DNA from: an uncultured Eubacterium sp.
Lineage (GTDB): Bacteria > Bacillota > Clostridia > Lachnospirales > Lachnospiraceae
Direction: 5' to 3'
DNA: 64,000 nt
Assembly: GCA_910589665.1 (NCBI GenBank)
Contig: CAJUTR010000005.1
Location: 96,865 to 160,864 of the forward strand
Part shown: piece by piece, positions 35,562 through 44,147 of the stretch
Layout: every line of letters starts with the position of its first letter
Numbering within the stretch: position 1 is the first letter of the stretch
Program-made: the position numbers and the translations under genes
The notes under the pieces: generated by a model
The model's input: only the letters and a program-made list of their open reading frames with translations
What the model was told of the DNA's origin: nothing
Databases searched by the model: none

Positions 35562-35564
35562 AAA

Positions 35565-35864
35565 GTGAATGAAAATAAGATATGCCTTAAATTTGATAAG
35601 TTAATTACAGATTTAGCTGGAAATCGCTATGGAGTATCTGTATATGAATCTCAAGTGGAGCATAATGTAGATTTCAATAAAATAAATATTGTGATTTTCC
35701 CATACGAAATAGAAGATATCGCATCCTCATTTATACAGGGTTTTTACAAAAAACTCGGGGAAGAGCATGGTAAAATGGCTGCCTTGGAAATCATGGAATT
35801 ATTGGCACTTAATAACGAAACTCAAAATAAGATCAAGGAGTGTATTGACACATATGGTATATAA
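35565..35864 (+). CDS. STAS-like (DUF4325) protein (99 aa)
   Basis: This is a small protein resembling the STAS-like DUF4325 family: a beta-strand-rich start (ICLKFDKLITDLAGNRYGVSVY), a central IVIFPYEIEDIASSFIQGFYKKLGEEHG segment with the Phe-rich helix, and an amphipathic C terminus. I recall proteins of this family next to HATPase proteins, but I cannot check that here. It starts with GTG three bases after the HATPase stop, with AGGAGG overlapping that stop, so the two are translated together. It overlaps the next gene by 11 bases. By analogy with SpoIIAA/SpoIIAB it might be the partner that the HATPase binds or phosphorylates, but I cannot point to a conserved acceptor serine. Confidence 0.68.
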   Translation: MNENKICLKFDKLITDLAGNRYGVSVYESQVEHNVDFNKINIVIFPYEIEDIASSFIQGFYKKLGEEHGKMAALEIMELLALNNETQNKIKECIDTYGI

Positions 35865-36369
35865 CGGAGAACAAAAAACGATTGAGCAAATGCTACAGAT
35901 CTTATCAGAAGAACTGAAACGTCCACCGCTTTTGGATTATCTTCCGGTTATCCTGTCAGTGATAGCTATTATTATTTCAGGAATCACCATTTTTTATGAA
36001 ATAAAACTTAATAACACAAATCTTCAGTCTATCTATTTTGAACAAATATTTGGAGAATATTTAAAAACCAAGATACCTAAAGTAATGGGGAAACTAGACT
36101 TTGATGAAAACGGAAAACTTCGTCGTGAATACCGGGAAATAAACAAAGTTTTTATGGCAATGATGCGTGAATGCGGATATTTCAAATATGCTAAAAATGA
36201 TTTTTTCCATTCATTATGTACTAAAACACAGGAACTGGATGAATACCTTGTAGAACTCGCCGGAAAAACATTTCTAAGTAGAAAAGAACAGGATTTAATC
36301 AAAATAGAAGTACATAGTAAAGTGCAAGATATTGTTCAGTTAATAAACAGGAATTATCAACATTTCTGA
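35854..36369 (+). CDS. Single-pass membrane protein of the HATPase/STAS-like trio (171 aa)
   Basis: This is an unrecognised protein with one membrane segment (YLPVILSVIAIIISGITIFYE, about residues 22-42) and a mostly helical, charged cytoplasmic or external domain of about 125 residues (FGEYLKTKIPKVMGKL..., RREYREINKVFMAMMRECGY...). It is the third gene of a tightly packed operon, overlapping the STAS-like gene. An AAGGAG site lies 13 bases before the ATG at 35854; a TTG in frame at 35845 sits closer to it and may be the true start. A one-helix protein behind regulatory genes is a common layout for a membrane effector. There is no homology I can name. Confidence 0.65.
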   Translation: MVYNGEQKTIEQMLQILSEELKRPPLLDYLPVILSVIAIIISGITIFYEIKLNNTNLQSIYFEQIFGEYLKTKIPKVMGKLDFDENGKLRREYREINKVFMAMMRECGYFKYAKNDFFHSLCTKTQELDEYLVELAGKTFLSRKEQDLIKIEVHSKVQDIVQLINRNYQHF

Positions 36370-36501
36370 TTTTGGTCACACTATTCAAATATACTTATGT
36401 CTCAGTAAATATATTTTTCTTATCCCACTTCCCCAAAACTATAATTTCCCTATTGTCAAAAACAAGATTCATAACCACAAAAAGCTTCAACGATAAACGC
36501 C

Positions 36502-36538
36502 GAAAAAGACTATAACCGTCATTGTTATAGCCTTTTTC
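36502..36538. terminator. Bidirectional terminator between the trio and pta
   Basis: A long stem GAAAAAGACTATAAC / GTTATAGCCTTTTTC (one mismatch, seven-base loop) has A-rich and T-rich arms so it can stop transcripts from both sides. It serves the plus-strand trio and the minus-strand pta gene. Confidence 0.85.
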
Positions 36539-36605
36539 AGAATTAAAAAAGTTGTCTTTGTTTCCTTATAGTTCCCCCTCCCCTGCGCACAGATCCCAGC
36601 ATTAC

Positions 36606-37583
36606 TCACGCGAGAGCCGCCGTCACGATCGCCATCGAATACACTTCACTGGCATTACACCCTCTCGACAGATCGTTGATCGGCGCATTTAGTCCGAGAA
36701 GGATCGGGCCGTAAGCCTCAAATCCGCCGAGACGCTGCGCAATCTTATAACCAATATTCCCAGAGCTGATATCAGGGAAAATAAATGTATTCGCATATCC
36801 AGCTACTTCGGACTCTGGACACTTCGTCCTCGCCACACGCGGAGACACGGCGGCGTCAAACTGTACCTCGCCCTCGATCGGAAGATCCGGCGCTGCTTTT
36901 TTCGTCTTCTCTGCCGCATTCCGCATCTTATCCACATCCTCCCCGGCTCCCGAACCATGTGTAGAATAGCTGAGGAAGGCAAGCTTCGGATCTACACCGA
37001 AAATCTTCGCGCAATCCGCCAGTTCAAGCGCGATCTCAACCAGTTCATCTTCGGTTGGCTTTATATTGATCGCACAATCCCCCATCGCCAGCACCGCATT
37101 TTCTCCAGTAGCAGACGCGCGCACCAAAATGAAGCATGAAGAAACGATGGAATTTTCCGGTTTTGTCTTAATGATCTGCAAAGCCGGACGAACCGTATCC
37201 GCGGTTGAATATGTAGCTCCTCCGAGCAGTGAATCCGCGATTCCCATCTTTACCAGCATCGTTCCGAAATAATTGGCCTGGGATAACAGCTCTCTTGCCT
37301 TTTCCTGTGTCATCCCCTTATTTTTTCGGATCTCACAAAAACAGTCCACCATCTCATCAAACCCGTCATAATGCAGCGGGTCAATAATTTCAGCTCCGCG
37401 GATATTAAAACCACTATCCTCCGCCGCAATCGCAATCTTCTCCGGATCACCTACAAGGATCGGGGAGAGGAACGTACTCGCAAGAAGACGAGAAGAAGCC
37501 TCGAGAATACGTGGATCACTTCCCTCCGTAAATACAATTTTCTTTGGATTCTTTTTTAAAATACTGATTAACTGACCAAACAT
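36606..37583 (-). CDS. pta: Phosphate acetyltransferase (325 aa)
   Basis: This enzyme exchanges acetyl-CoA and phosphate for acetyl phosphate and CoA, the first step of acetate formation. Landmarks are KIVFTEGSDPRILEASSRLL at the start, NYFGTMLVKMGIADSLLGGA, SSCFILVRASATGENAVLAMGDCAINI, KLAFLSYSTHGSGAG, EGEVQFDAAVSPRVA, and the C-terminal GYKIAQRLGGFEAYGPILLGLNAPINDLSRGC. The start at 37583 has GAGGGT upstream; a start at 37595 is in frame but unsupported. Acetate kinase (ackA), the usual neighbour, is not in the window on either side. Confidence 0.96.
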   Translation of the reverse strand: MFGQLISILKKNPKKIVFTEGSDPRILEASSRLLASTFLSPILVGDPEKIAIAAEDSGFNIRGAEIIDPLHYDGFDEMVDCFCEIRKNKGMTQEKARELLSQANYFGTMLVKMGIADSLLGGATYSTADTVRPALQIIKTKPENSIVSSCFILVRASATGENAVLAMGDCAINIKPTEDELVEIALELADCAKIFGVDPKLAFLSYSTHGSGAGEDVDKMRNAAEKTKKAAPDLPIEGEVQFDAAVSPRVARTKCPESEVAGYANTFIFPDISSGNIGYKIAQRLGGFEAYGPILLGLNAPINDLSRGCNASEVYSMAIVTAALA

Positions 37584-37761
37584 ATTTACCCTCATTTCCG
37601 CAAAGCCATTTGTACCGGCTTTCGCTTTATTTCATTACTATCATGTTTGTGACTCGCTGCAACACGGCTAAATCATGCCACTTCCAAGCGCAGTCACAAA
37701 ATCACTCTATATTTATCATAACAATTTTTTCACAAAAAACAAGTATTAATTTTATAGATTA

Positions 37762-39009
37762 TCAAGAATTACTGCCTTTTGTCCGAAGTCCTTTGATCGC
37801 CTTCGATAACTGGATCGGATTGCCGTACCGGAGCGTGGAATTCCGGAACATTTTCGCCGCCACAAATCCCATCGCCACAACGGACGCATACAGGATCACC
37901 GCGGAAACAATGATTTCCCATGTCTCCACTTTTCCCATCGCGATCCGGATAAACATCGCGCTATAAGAACTCACCGGAAGGTAGGAGAGCACCTTCATCA
38001 GAATACCGTCCGGCTCCTGCATCTGAAACAGCACGAGAAAATAGATGATCATAACGAGCATCTGCGCCGTTCCTGCACTCTTGTTCAAATCTTCGATCTT
38101 TGAGACGAGGCCTCCGAGCGCTCCATACATAAACGCATAGATCAAAAAACCGCCCAGTCCAAACACCGCGAATGTCACCAGCACATCTGCCGGGATATCA
38201 AATACCACGTCGAGCATGCCGCCCAGACTCTCTTTATTGATCTGATACGCACCGAGAATACTCGTAAAGATCAACCCCAGCTGGAACAGGATCGCCGTCG
38301 CCCCGGCAAATACTTTTCCGAATAAAAGGCTTGACGAAGAAGTACTTGTCACAAGGATTTCCACCGTGCGGTTGCTCTTCTCATTCGCCACGCTCGTCGC
38401 GATCATCATACCATACATGACGATCACCATAAACACGAGGATAACAAGCGCATAACTGTACCAGTAATTGTCCTCGGAATCTTTTCCCAGCACCAACTCA
38501 TTGCACACAATGTGATCGGCATTCAGTCTTTCTATTTCCTCGTAATCTAGATTGTTTTCGGTACAAAATTTCATCGTCGATGCCGTACTCATCAGTGTAC
38601 GGAATATTTCCTCCGCTTTATCAAACATGGAACGGTTAAAAACATAGTAATCAAACTCACTCGTTGACCGGATGACAAACCCTATCGCCACATCTTCCGC
38701 GCCGACGGATTCCTTCACCTGTTCCTCGCTGTCCTTCCGCTGGATCTCCGTCTTCCCAAAGGAGAGTACCATATCATCGGTGACAATTCCTTCCGGGTCA
38801 TACAGCGCAATCGACTCGCCAAATACACTGTCTGCTTTGTCCGAGCCGTCCCCTTCACCGGAATCTCCTCCCTTCACCGCAGAAATGATCGCCGGCATGC
38901 TGATCGCTATGATAGCGAGTACACAGATCAGGATCGTGGAAATCATATAAGATTTGCTTTTAAAATAATTGCCCAGTTCAAAACTGTATACATGTAGTAA
39001 TTTTTTCAT
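37762..39009 (-). CDS. ABC-2 type permease, NatB-like (415 aa)
   Basis: This is the membrane subunit of an ABC exporter. One membrane helix at the N terminus (MISTILICVLAIIAISMP) is followed by a large extracytoplasmic domain (about residues 50-185) and five to six further helices. The conserved MIATSVANEKSNRTVEILVTS stretch is typical of NatB/ABC2_membrane_3 proteins. The start codon overlaps the ATPase gene's stop (ATGA-type, four bases), so the two are translationally coupled. The substrate may be sodium, a drug or a peptide; this cannot be told from sequence. The gene is the last of an alkD-ATPase-permease operon. Confidence 0.92.
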   Translation of the reverse strand: MKKLLHVYSFELGNYFKSKSYMISTILICVLAIIAISMPAIISAVKGGDSGEGDGSDKADSVFGESIALYDPEGIVTDDMVLSFGKTEIQRKDSEEQVKESVGAEDVAIGFVIRSTSEFDYYVFNRSMFDKAEEIFRTLMSTASTMKFCTENNLDYEEIERLNADHIVCNELVLGKDSEDNYWYSYALVILVFMVIVMYGMMIATSVANEKSNRTVEILVTSTSSSSLLFGKVFAGATAILFQLGLIFTSILGAYQINKESLGGMLDVVFDIPADVLVTFAVFGLGGFLIYAFMYGALGGLVSKIEDLNKSAGTAQMLVMIIYFLVLFQMQEPDGILMKVLSYLPVSSYSAMFIRIAMGKVETWEIIVSAVILYASVVAMGFVAAKMFRNSTLRYGNPIQLSKAIKGLRTKGSNS

Positions 39010-39953
39010 CTTACTCTCCCCCCCTCCTCATCTGTATGATTTTCGTCTCCTACACAGGCCACAAAAATGTCATTGAGCGACGGTTCGAAACAGCCATACG
39101 TACCAATGTCAATTCCCACTTCCCGGATCCGGTTCAGTACATCCCACTGCTCCGCTCCGTCTTTCAAACGGAAGATCAAACTGTGCTTATTCCTTCCCTC
39201 TATGACCAATACATCACTTAATGTATCCGTACAGCACTGCTGCAGCTCATCCAGTGATAAATTCTGCGCCGACAGGATCTTGCGGCCGCTGCCGTACTCT
39301 TCCTTGATCGTATCCAAACTTCCCGAAAGAACCACTTCACCCTGATTGATGATCGCTATGTCTTCACAGAACTCCTCTACGTAACTCATCTGATGGCTGG
39401 AGAAAATAACGATCTTTCCTACTGCGATCAACTCTTCGATCACGTCCTTTAAAATTTGGGAGTTCACCGGATCCAGCCCGGAAAACGGCTCGTCCAGTAC
39501 GATAATATCCGGATTGCAGACGAGTGTCGCCGCCAACTGTACCTTTTGCTGATTTCCTTTCGAGAGAGTATCCATCTTACGCTTCTCATATTCGATAACC
39601 TGAAGGCGTCTCAGCCACTTTTGGGAATTCTCAACCGCTTTCTTTTTATCGAACCCCCGCAGCTTCGCAAAATACACCATCTGGTCCAAAACCGTCTTCT
39701 TCGGATACATACCCCGTTCCTCCGGCAGATATCCCACCTGTTTTTTTGACGGGGCAAACGGTTTGCCGTCCAACAGTACCTCTCCCTCATCCGCATGAAA
39801 AATATCCATAATGATCCTTATGGAAGTCGTCTTTCCCGCGCCATTTCTCCCAAGCAGTCCTAACGCCCTTCCACTCTCCACGGAGAAATGAACACCTTTC
39901 AGCACCTCTTTTCCATCAAAACTCTTATGTAAGTCTTTTACTTCCAGTTTCAC
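39006..39953 (-). CDS. ABC exporter ATPase, NatA-like (315 aa)
   Basis: This is the nucleotide-binding subunit of the exporter encoded with the next gene. Walker A GLLGRNGAGKTTSIRI, the Q loop (KQVGYLPEERGMYPKKT), the signature LSKGNQQKVQLAATL, Walker B IIVLDEPFSGLDP and the switch His in IFSSHQMSYVEE are all present. The C-terminal 90 residues form the accessory region found in NatA/DrrA-type exporters, where one enzyme operates as a homodimer. It overlaps both neighbours by four bases, showing a tightly coupled operon. Confidence 0.95.
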   Translation of the reverse strand: MKLEVKDLHKSFDGKEVLKGVHFSVESGRALGLLGRNGAGKTTSIRIIMDIFHADEGEVLLDGKPFAPSKKQVGYLPEERGMYPKKTVLDQMVYFAKLRGFDKKKAVENSQKWLRRLQVIEYEKRKMDTLSKGNQQKVQLAATLVCNPDIIVLDEPFSGLDPVNSQILKDVIEELIAVGKIVIFSSHQMSYVEEFCEDIAIINQGEVVLSGSLDTIKEEYGSGRKILSAQNLSLDELQQCCTDTLSDVLVIEGRNKHSLIFRLKDGAEQWDVLNRIREVGIDIGTYGCFEPSLNDIFVACVGDENHTDEEGGRVR

Positions 39954-40672
39954 CTATTTTCTCCTTTCCGGCGTTTCATCCCGCGGAGCATCTCCTTATC
40001 CTCCACACTCACCCGAAATGATTCCGTCATTTTCTGTATACTCTTATTATACGTGAAATCATCCAAATTGCAAGACAAAAGATAGTCAAGCGTGATTTCC
40101 CTGAAATGGATGAAACAAATCGAAACACCCCAGGCCACCGCCATTTTCACATAATAACCATCGTGCCGGATCCCGTCATAGATTGACAATACTTCACCGA
40201 TATATTCATCGGTCAGAAAGTACTGCATTAAGATCACGACCGCAAACCGCACTTCATACTCTTTACTAGAAGATAAAAACGGTTTGATAAACGCATACAT
40301 CCGCTCCTTGTTTCTCTTCACATCTTTCAGATCCCCGCACACAATGTCACACACCGCCCAGTTATCAATGCCCGGCACAAATCGTTCCAAATAAACGAGT
40401 TTTTCCTCAAAATCACATTTCGCTAGTCCGATCACCATACCACACAGCATCTTCCATTCATAGACGCCTGCATCCTTCGTCAACTCCACGAATCCCCGCC
40501 AGTCTTCCTTGATGAGGCGTTTGGCGACCTTTCGCAGCAGAGGGACTCTCACGCCGTAAAAAACCGTATCCACATTCGGGATGAGCCCGCCGTGGAATTT
40601 CTGATATTTCTCATCTGCAAGTTCCTTCAATTCCTGATCCAGTTCTTTTAAATCCTCTGATGTAAATGGCAT
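39950..40672 (-). CDS. AlkD-like HEAT-repeat DNA glycosylase family protein (240 aa)
   Basis: This is a DNA alkylation repair family protein built of HEAT-like helical repeats. Members remove bulky or positively charged N3- and N7-alkyl purines. Visible landmarks are QKFHGGLIPNVDTVFYGVRVPLLRKVAKRL, WEWK-like YEWKMLCGMVIG, the conserved DNWAVCDIVCGDLKDVK and RFAVVILMQYFL, and MAVAWGVSICF. These Trp/Asp positions correspond to the DNA-binding groove. I chose the start at 40672 (GGAGGG upstream); the frame stays open to 40798. It is coupled to the ABC exporter genes downstream, an odd combination that might pair export of, and repair after, an alkylating compound. Confidence 0.88.
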   Translation of the reverse strand: MPFTSEDLKELDQELKELADEKYQKFHGGLIPNVDTVFYGVRVPLLRKVAKRLIKEDWRGFVELTKDAGVYEWKMLCGMVIGLAKCDFEEKLVYLERFVPGIDNWAVCDIVCGDLKDVKRNKERMYAFIKPFLSSSKEYEVRFAVVILMQYFLTDEYIGEVLSIYDGIRHDGYYVKMAVAWGVSICFIHFREITLDYLLSCNLDDFTYNKSIQKMTESFRVSVEDKEMLRGMKRRKGENR

Positions 40673-40849
40673 GGCACTCCCTCCATATTCGCAATCATAA
40701 ACTTCAGCAACACACATATTATAAGATCTTTTCGCTATTTTGGCAAGCAGTTTATCCGCCGTTTTCTTTCCGTATCTTTTTCCCACAGTTCCTTGCATTT
40801 TTCTCCTTTTTCTGCTATAATTATTTTGCGACTATTAGGAGAGTCACAA

Positions 40850-40966
40850 AAAACAAAACAGCAGCATATAACGACAGTTTACTTGTCACTACTATGTAAG
40901 CCGTTTACGGCTTTGCCAGCAATAGCCAAGGTGTATCGCAATCACCTTGCAGAAAAGAGGTTCCAT
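40850..40966 (+). other. Structured leader with two hairpins before BspA-like gene
   Basis: The untranslated leader holds two clean hairpins: AAGCCG-TTTA-CGGCTT (40898-40913) and CAAGGTG-TATCGCAAT-CACCTTG (40927-40949). The second ends just before the AAGAGG site of the gene at 40967. This is more structure than any other leader in the window shows. It does not fit the c-di-GMP, cobalamin, SAM or purine riboswitch consensus I know. It may be a regulatory RNA or the end of a dispersed repeat. Confidence 0.45.
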
Positions 40967-43258
40967 ATGAAAATAAGAAAACATGCACCACGAATCCTGC
41001 TTCTTCTGCTCATATTCCTGTTATTTAACACGAACAGCGCAGACGCAGCAAAAAACGTATACCGCGTCGATCGTTACGGAGAATTGTACGATTATTCGGG
41101 CAGTTCGGTCGTTCCGATCCGCAGCAATGTATCCGCCATCGGCCCATACACCTTTTACGGCGTAAGAACAACAAAATTTACGACCGCCGGAAATCCATAT
41201 TTCAAAACGATCAACGGCGCTCTCTACAGTAAAGATGGGACGCTTCTCATTAAATGTCCCTCGGAAAAAGAGGGTTCATTCACCGTACCGTCTTCGGTAA
41301 AAAAGATCGCGCATTCTGCTTTTAAAGATTGTACCAAATTGACAAAAGTAACGATCCCAGATTCTGTCACCGTGATGGATGAACGGACCTTTAAAAACTG
41401 TTCGATGCTGAAACAGATCCGATTATCCCGCTATCTTACTTCTATTCCAAGTGAGGCATTTTCCGGATGCAGCAGCCTGACTAACATCACGATTCCATCC
41501 TCCGTTAGTTCTATCCGCTCTAAGGCTTTCTATAACTGCCAGAGTCTGCGCAGTATTGCAATTCCAGACTCCGTGTCAAAAGTAGGATCCTCCTGCTTTG
41601 CCAACTGCATCAATCTGAAAAAGGCCCTCCTGTCTTCCAAAATGGAATCGGTGGAATACAGCCTTTTTAATAACTGCACAGAATTAAAAACCGTGGAGAA
41701 TACCGGACACATTGAAGAAATCGAAGCAAACGCGTTCCGAAACTGCATTCACCTGAAAACATTTTCCTATTCTAACAAATTGGATACGATTGGTTCTGCC
41801 GCTTTTCTGAACTGCCTGGAACTTGGCACAGTCACGATCATGAAAGGGACGAGGTACATCAGCTACAACGCATTTAATGGGGCAGCCAATAAATTTGTCG
41901 TTGACTCATCCAACCCAAACTATTCCAGCCAAAACGGCATGCTCCTCGATGAAAAGGGAGAATCACTCATTCAGGCACCGATCCATATGGATGGCGACCT
42001 CGACATACCAAAGGGAGTGGTCCGCATTGCTTCCAACGCCCTTACCGGAGGGCGCTTCTCGAGCATTACTATACCCGAGGGCGTGACGAGTATGCGTATG
42101 ACCCAGTTTGATGACTGCGAAAACTTGAAATCCATTCATTTCCCCGCCTCGCTCAAAACGTTTGTCTATTACACCGGCGACGCCCTGAACCTGAAATATC
42201 TTGACCGGATCGTCGTATCTAGGAGCAATCCAAACTTTTATTCCAAAGATGGCGTCATGTATTCATCCGATGGCGCATACGTCATCTTTTTCCCATCTGG
42301 AAAAAAAGGTGCTTTTCGCTTGCCGGAAACATGTAAAACCATCGGAGACCGGATGAGATATAACCGCCTGTCCTCGATCTCCGTCTCGCCAAAGAGCAAA
42401 TATTTTTCTTCCACCGGCGGCGTTTTATATGACAGCAAAGGCAAACAGATCGTGTGTTTCCCAATGTCAAAAAGATCGTACCGGATACCAGCTGGCGTAA
42501 AAAATATAACCTATCTGAAAAAGATAAAAGAAGACCTAAAATGCAAGGCAATCCAGGTATCCTCAAAAAACAAATGGTTTTCGGCCAAGGCAGGTGTCGT
42601 GTTTGACTCCGACGAGGAGACCCTGCTGTTTTACCCCACTAAAAAGAGGGGCAGTTACAAAATCCCTTCTTCCACTGTTTTTATCGCAGGCGACGCGTTC
42701 GATGACGCCCACGAGCTGACTTCGCTCACGATTACGAAAAACGTAAGACGGAGCCGGTACAGCACATTTTATTTCAGGGATTGTAAAAAACTAAAATCCA
42801 TCTCGGTCAATCAGGGAGAATTAAACTATATCAGCATGAACTTTTCGGGATGCGACAAATTAGCAAGACTGACCTTCCCGTCCACTATCATGACGACAAA
42901 CCTGAAAAACCTGCCAACCGGCGTCACGATCCACGGCTGGAAAAACACATACGCCAAAGAAGCCGCAGAAGAAGCGAAAGGCAAATTTGTGAGCCGCGGC
43001 ACGATTCCAAACGTCGTAACCGGAGCTAGGATCAAAAAGATCATTGACAAGTACCAGCTTTCATGGAATGCTTCGAGTGAGGCAAGCGGCTATCAGGTCT
43101 ACACTTCCTACAGCACCATCAAGGATTTGAAAGGTTCCGGCAGTACTTCGTGTTTCATTCCGGAGAAATACAGCGAGAGTACTATTTACATCCGGGCGTA
43201 TAAGATCGAGAACAAAAAGAAAGTTTACGGAAAAGCGAGAGCGCTTGATATTTCATAG
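40967..43258 (+). CDS. Large BspA-like leucine-rich surface protein (763 aa)
   Basis: This is a secreted protein with a signal peptide (HAPRILLLLLIFLLFNTNSADA) and about fourteen LRR_5 repeats. The first block (residues 95-310) has regular 23-residue units such as VKKIAHSAFKDCTKLTKVTI and VSSIRSKAFYNCQSLRSIAI. Later units are interrupted by a different motif, repeated four times, of the form F.S..G..Y...G..L..FP (for example YSSDGAYVIFFPSGKKG; VFDSDEETLLFYPTKKRG). A fibronectin III-like domain closes the protein (about 680-763). It has no sorting signal. The start at 40967 follows AAGAGG and a structured leader; the frame stays open upstream to 40793 but that part overlaps the hairpins and the divergent alkD region. 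Likely an adhesin. Confidence 0.88.
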   Translation: MKIRKHAPRILLLLLIFLLFNTNSADAAKNVYRVDRYGELYDYSGSSVVPIRSNVSAIGPYTFYGVRTTKFTTAGNPYFKTINGALYSKDGTLLIKCPSEKEGSFTVPSSVKKIAHSAFKDCTKLTKVTIPDSVTVMDERTFKNCSMLKQIRLSRYLTSIPSEAFSGCSSLTNITIPSSVSSIRSKAFYNCQSLRSIAIPDSVSKVGSSCFANCINLKKALLSSKMESVEYSLFNNCTELKTVENTGHIEEIEANAFRNCIHLKTFSYSNKLDTIGSAAFLNCLELGTVTIMKGTRYISYNAFNGAANKFVVDSSNPNYSSQNGMLLDEKGESLIQAPIHMDGDLDIPKGVVRIASNALTGGRFSSITIPEGVTSMRMTQFDDCENLKSIHFPASLKTFVYYTGDALNLKYLDRIVVSRSNPNFYSKDGVMYSSDGAYVIFFPSGKKGAFRLPETCKTIGDRMRYNRLSSISVSPKSKYFSSTGGVLYDSKGKQIVCFPMSKRSYRIPAGVKNITYLKKIKEDLKCKAIQVSSKNKWFSAKAGVVFDSDEETLLFYPTKKRGSYKIPSSTVFIAGDAFDDAHELTSLTITKNVRRSRYSTFYFRDCKKLKSISVNQGELNYISMNFSGCDKLARLTFPSTIMTTNLKNLPTGVTIHGWKNTYAKEAAEEAKGKFVSRGTIPNVVTGARIKKIIDKYQLSWNASSEASGYQVYTSYSTIKDLKGSGSTSCFIPEKYSESTIYIRAYKIENKKKVYGKARALDIS

Positions 43259-43307
43259 GATGACACCCTCATTCGTAAGAGTCAGAGGGCAAACTCTTTC
43301 AAAAAAA

Positions 43308-43341
43308 GGGACGCTTCCATGTTCGAAGCGTCCCTCTCATT
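43308..43341. terminator. Bidirectional terminator, BspA-like gene / ABC transporter
   Basis: A perfect 10-bp stem GGGACGCTTC / GAAGCGTCCC with a 7-base loop is flanked by A7 on the left and a T6 run on the right. It therefore stops the plus-strand surface-protein gene and the minus-strand amino-acid ABC operon. Confidence 0.92.
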
Positions 43342-43343
43342 TT

Positions 43344-44147
43344 TTACACCAACACTTTAGACAAAAACTCTTTCAACCGCGGGTTTTTCGGATTGCTAAA
43401 AAACTCCTCCGGCGGCTCTTCCTCTAAGATCATTCCCTCGTCGATAAAAAGAACCTTATTCGCCACCTCCCTGGCAAATCCCATCTCATGTGTGACAATA
43501 ATCATCGTCATCCCCTCTTCGGCCAGCGATTTCATCAAATCAAGTACTTCCCCGACCATCTCGGGATCGAGCGCGCTCGTCGGCTCGTCAAACAGGATCA
43601 CATCGGGATTCATTGCCAGCGAGCGCACGATCGCCACACGCTGTTTTTGACCACCAGACAGCGTGGACGGATACACATCCGCCTTGTCTTCCATCCCGAT
43701 CCGGCGAAGGAGCGACATGGCCTGCTCCCTTGCCTCTTTCACGATCTGCGCTTTACTCGTCTCCATCCGGCCTTTCAGTCCGCCCCTGCTGAACATGCTT
43801 CTCCACTTGCTCTTGCGCAGTTCCTGGCAGCGGATGTAAACAGGCGCCAGCATGATATTTTGCAATACCGTTTTATTATGAAAGAGATTAAAATGCTGGA
43901 ACACCATCCCCATATGGCGGCGGTGGATGTTAATGTCTACGTTCACATCAGCGATATCGACCCCATTAAAAATAATCTGGCCTCCCGTGGGATCTTCCAT
44001 ACAGTTCAGACAGCGGAGAAATGTGCTCTTACCAGAACCAGACGGCCCTACGACCACCACGATGTCGCCTTTTTTTATCGATACGTTAATCCCCTTTAAA
44101 ACCTGATTATCTCCAAAATGTTTTTCCAGATCAATTACGTCTATCAC
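43344..44147 (-). CDS. Polar amino-acid ABC transporter ATPase (267 aa)
   Basis: This is a GlnQ/HisP-type ATP-binding subunit. Walker A VVGPSGSGKSTFLRCLN, the Q loop GMVFQHFNLFHNKTVLQNIMLAP, the signature LSGGQKQRVAIVRSL, Walker B VILFDEPTSALDPEM and switch THEMGFAREV are complete. The protein is about 25 residues longer than usual because a basic segment (RKSKWRSMFSRGGLKGRMET) is inserted after the Q-loop region. It overlaps the permease gene by 17 bases and completes a binding protein-permease-ATPase operon, ending at a strong terminator. Confidence 0.95.
   Translation of the reverse strand: MIDVIDLEKHFGDNQVLKGINVSIKKGDIVVVVGPSGSGKSTFLRCLNCMEDPTGGQIIFNGVDIADVNVDINIHRRHMGMVFQHFNLFHNKTVLQNIMLAPVYIRCQELRKSKWRSMFSRGGLKGRMETSKAQIVKEAREQAMSLLRRIGMEDKADVYPSTLSGGQKQRVAIVRSLAMNPDVILFDEPTSALDPEMVGEVLDLMKSLAEEGMTMIIVTHEMGFAREVANKVLFIDEGMILEEEPPEEFFSNPKNPRLKEFLSKVLV

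Noticed and set aside
40793..40966. N-terminal extension of the BspA-like gene to 40793
   Set aside because: The extension crosses the hairpins and lacks a site, whereas 40967 has AAGAGG and starts a clean signal peptide.
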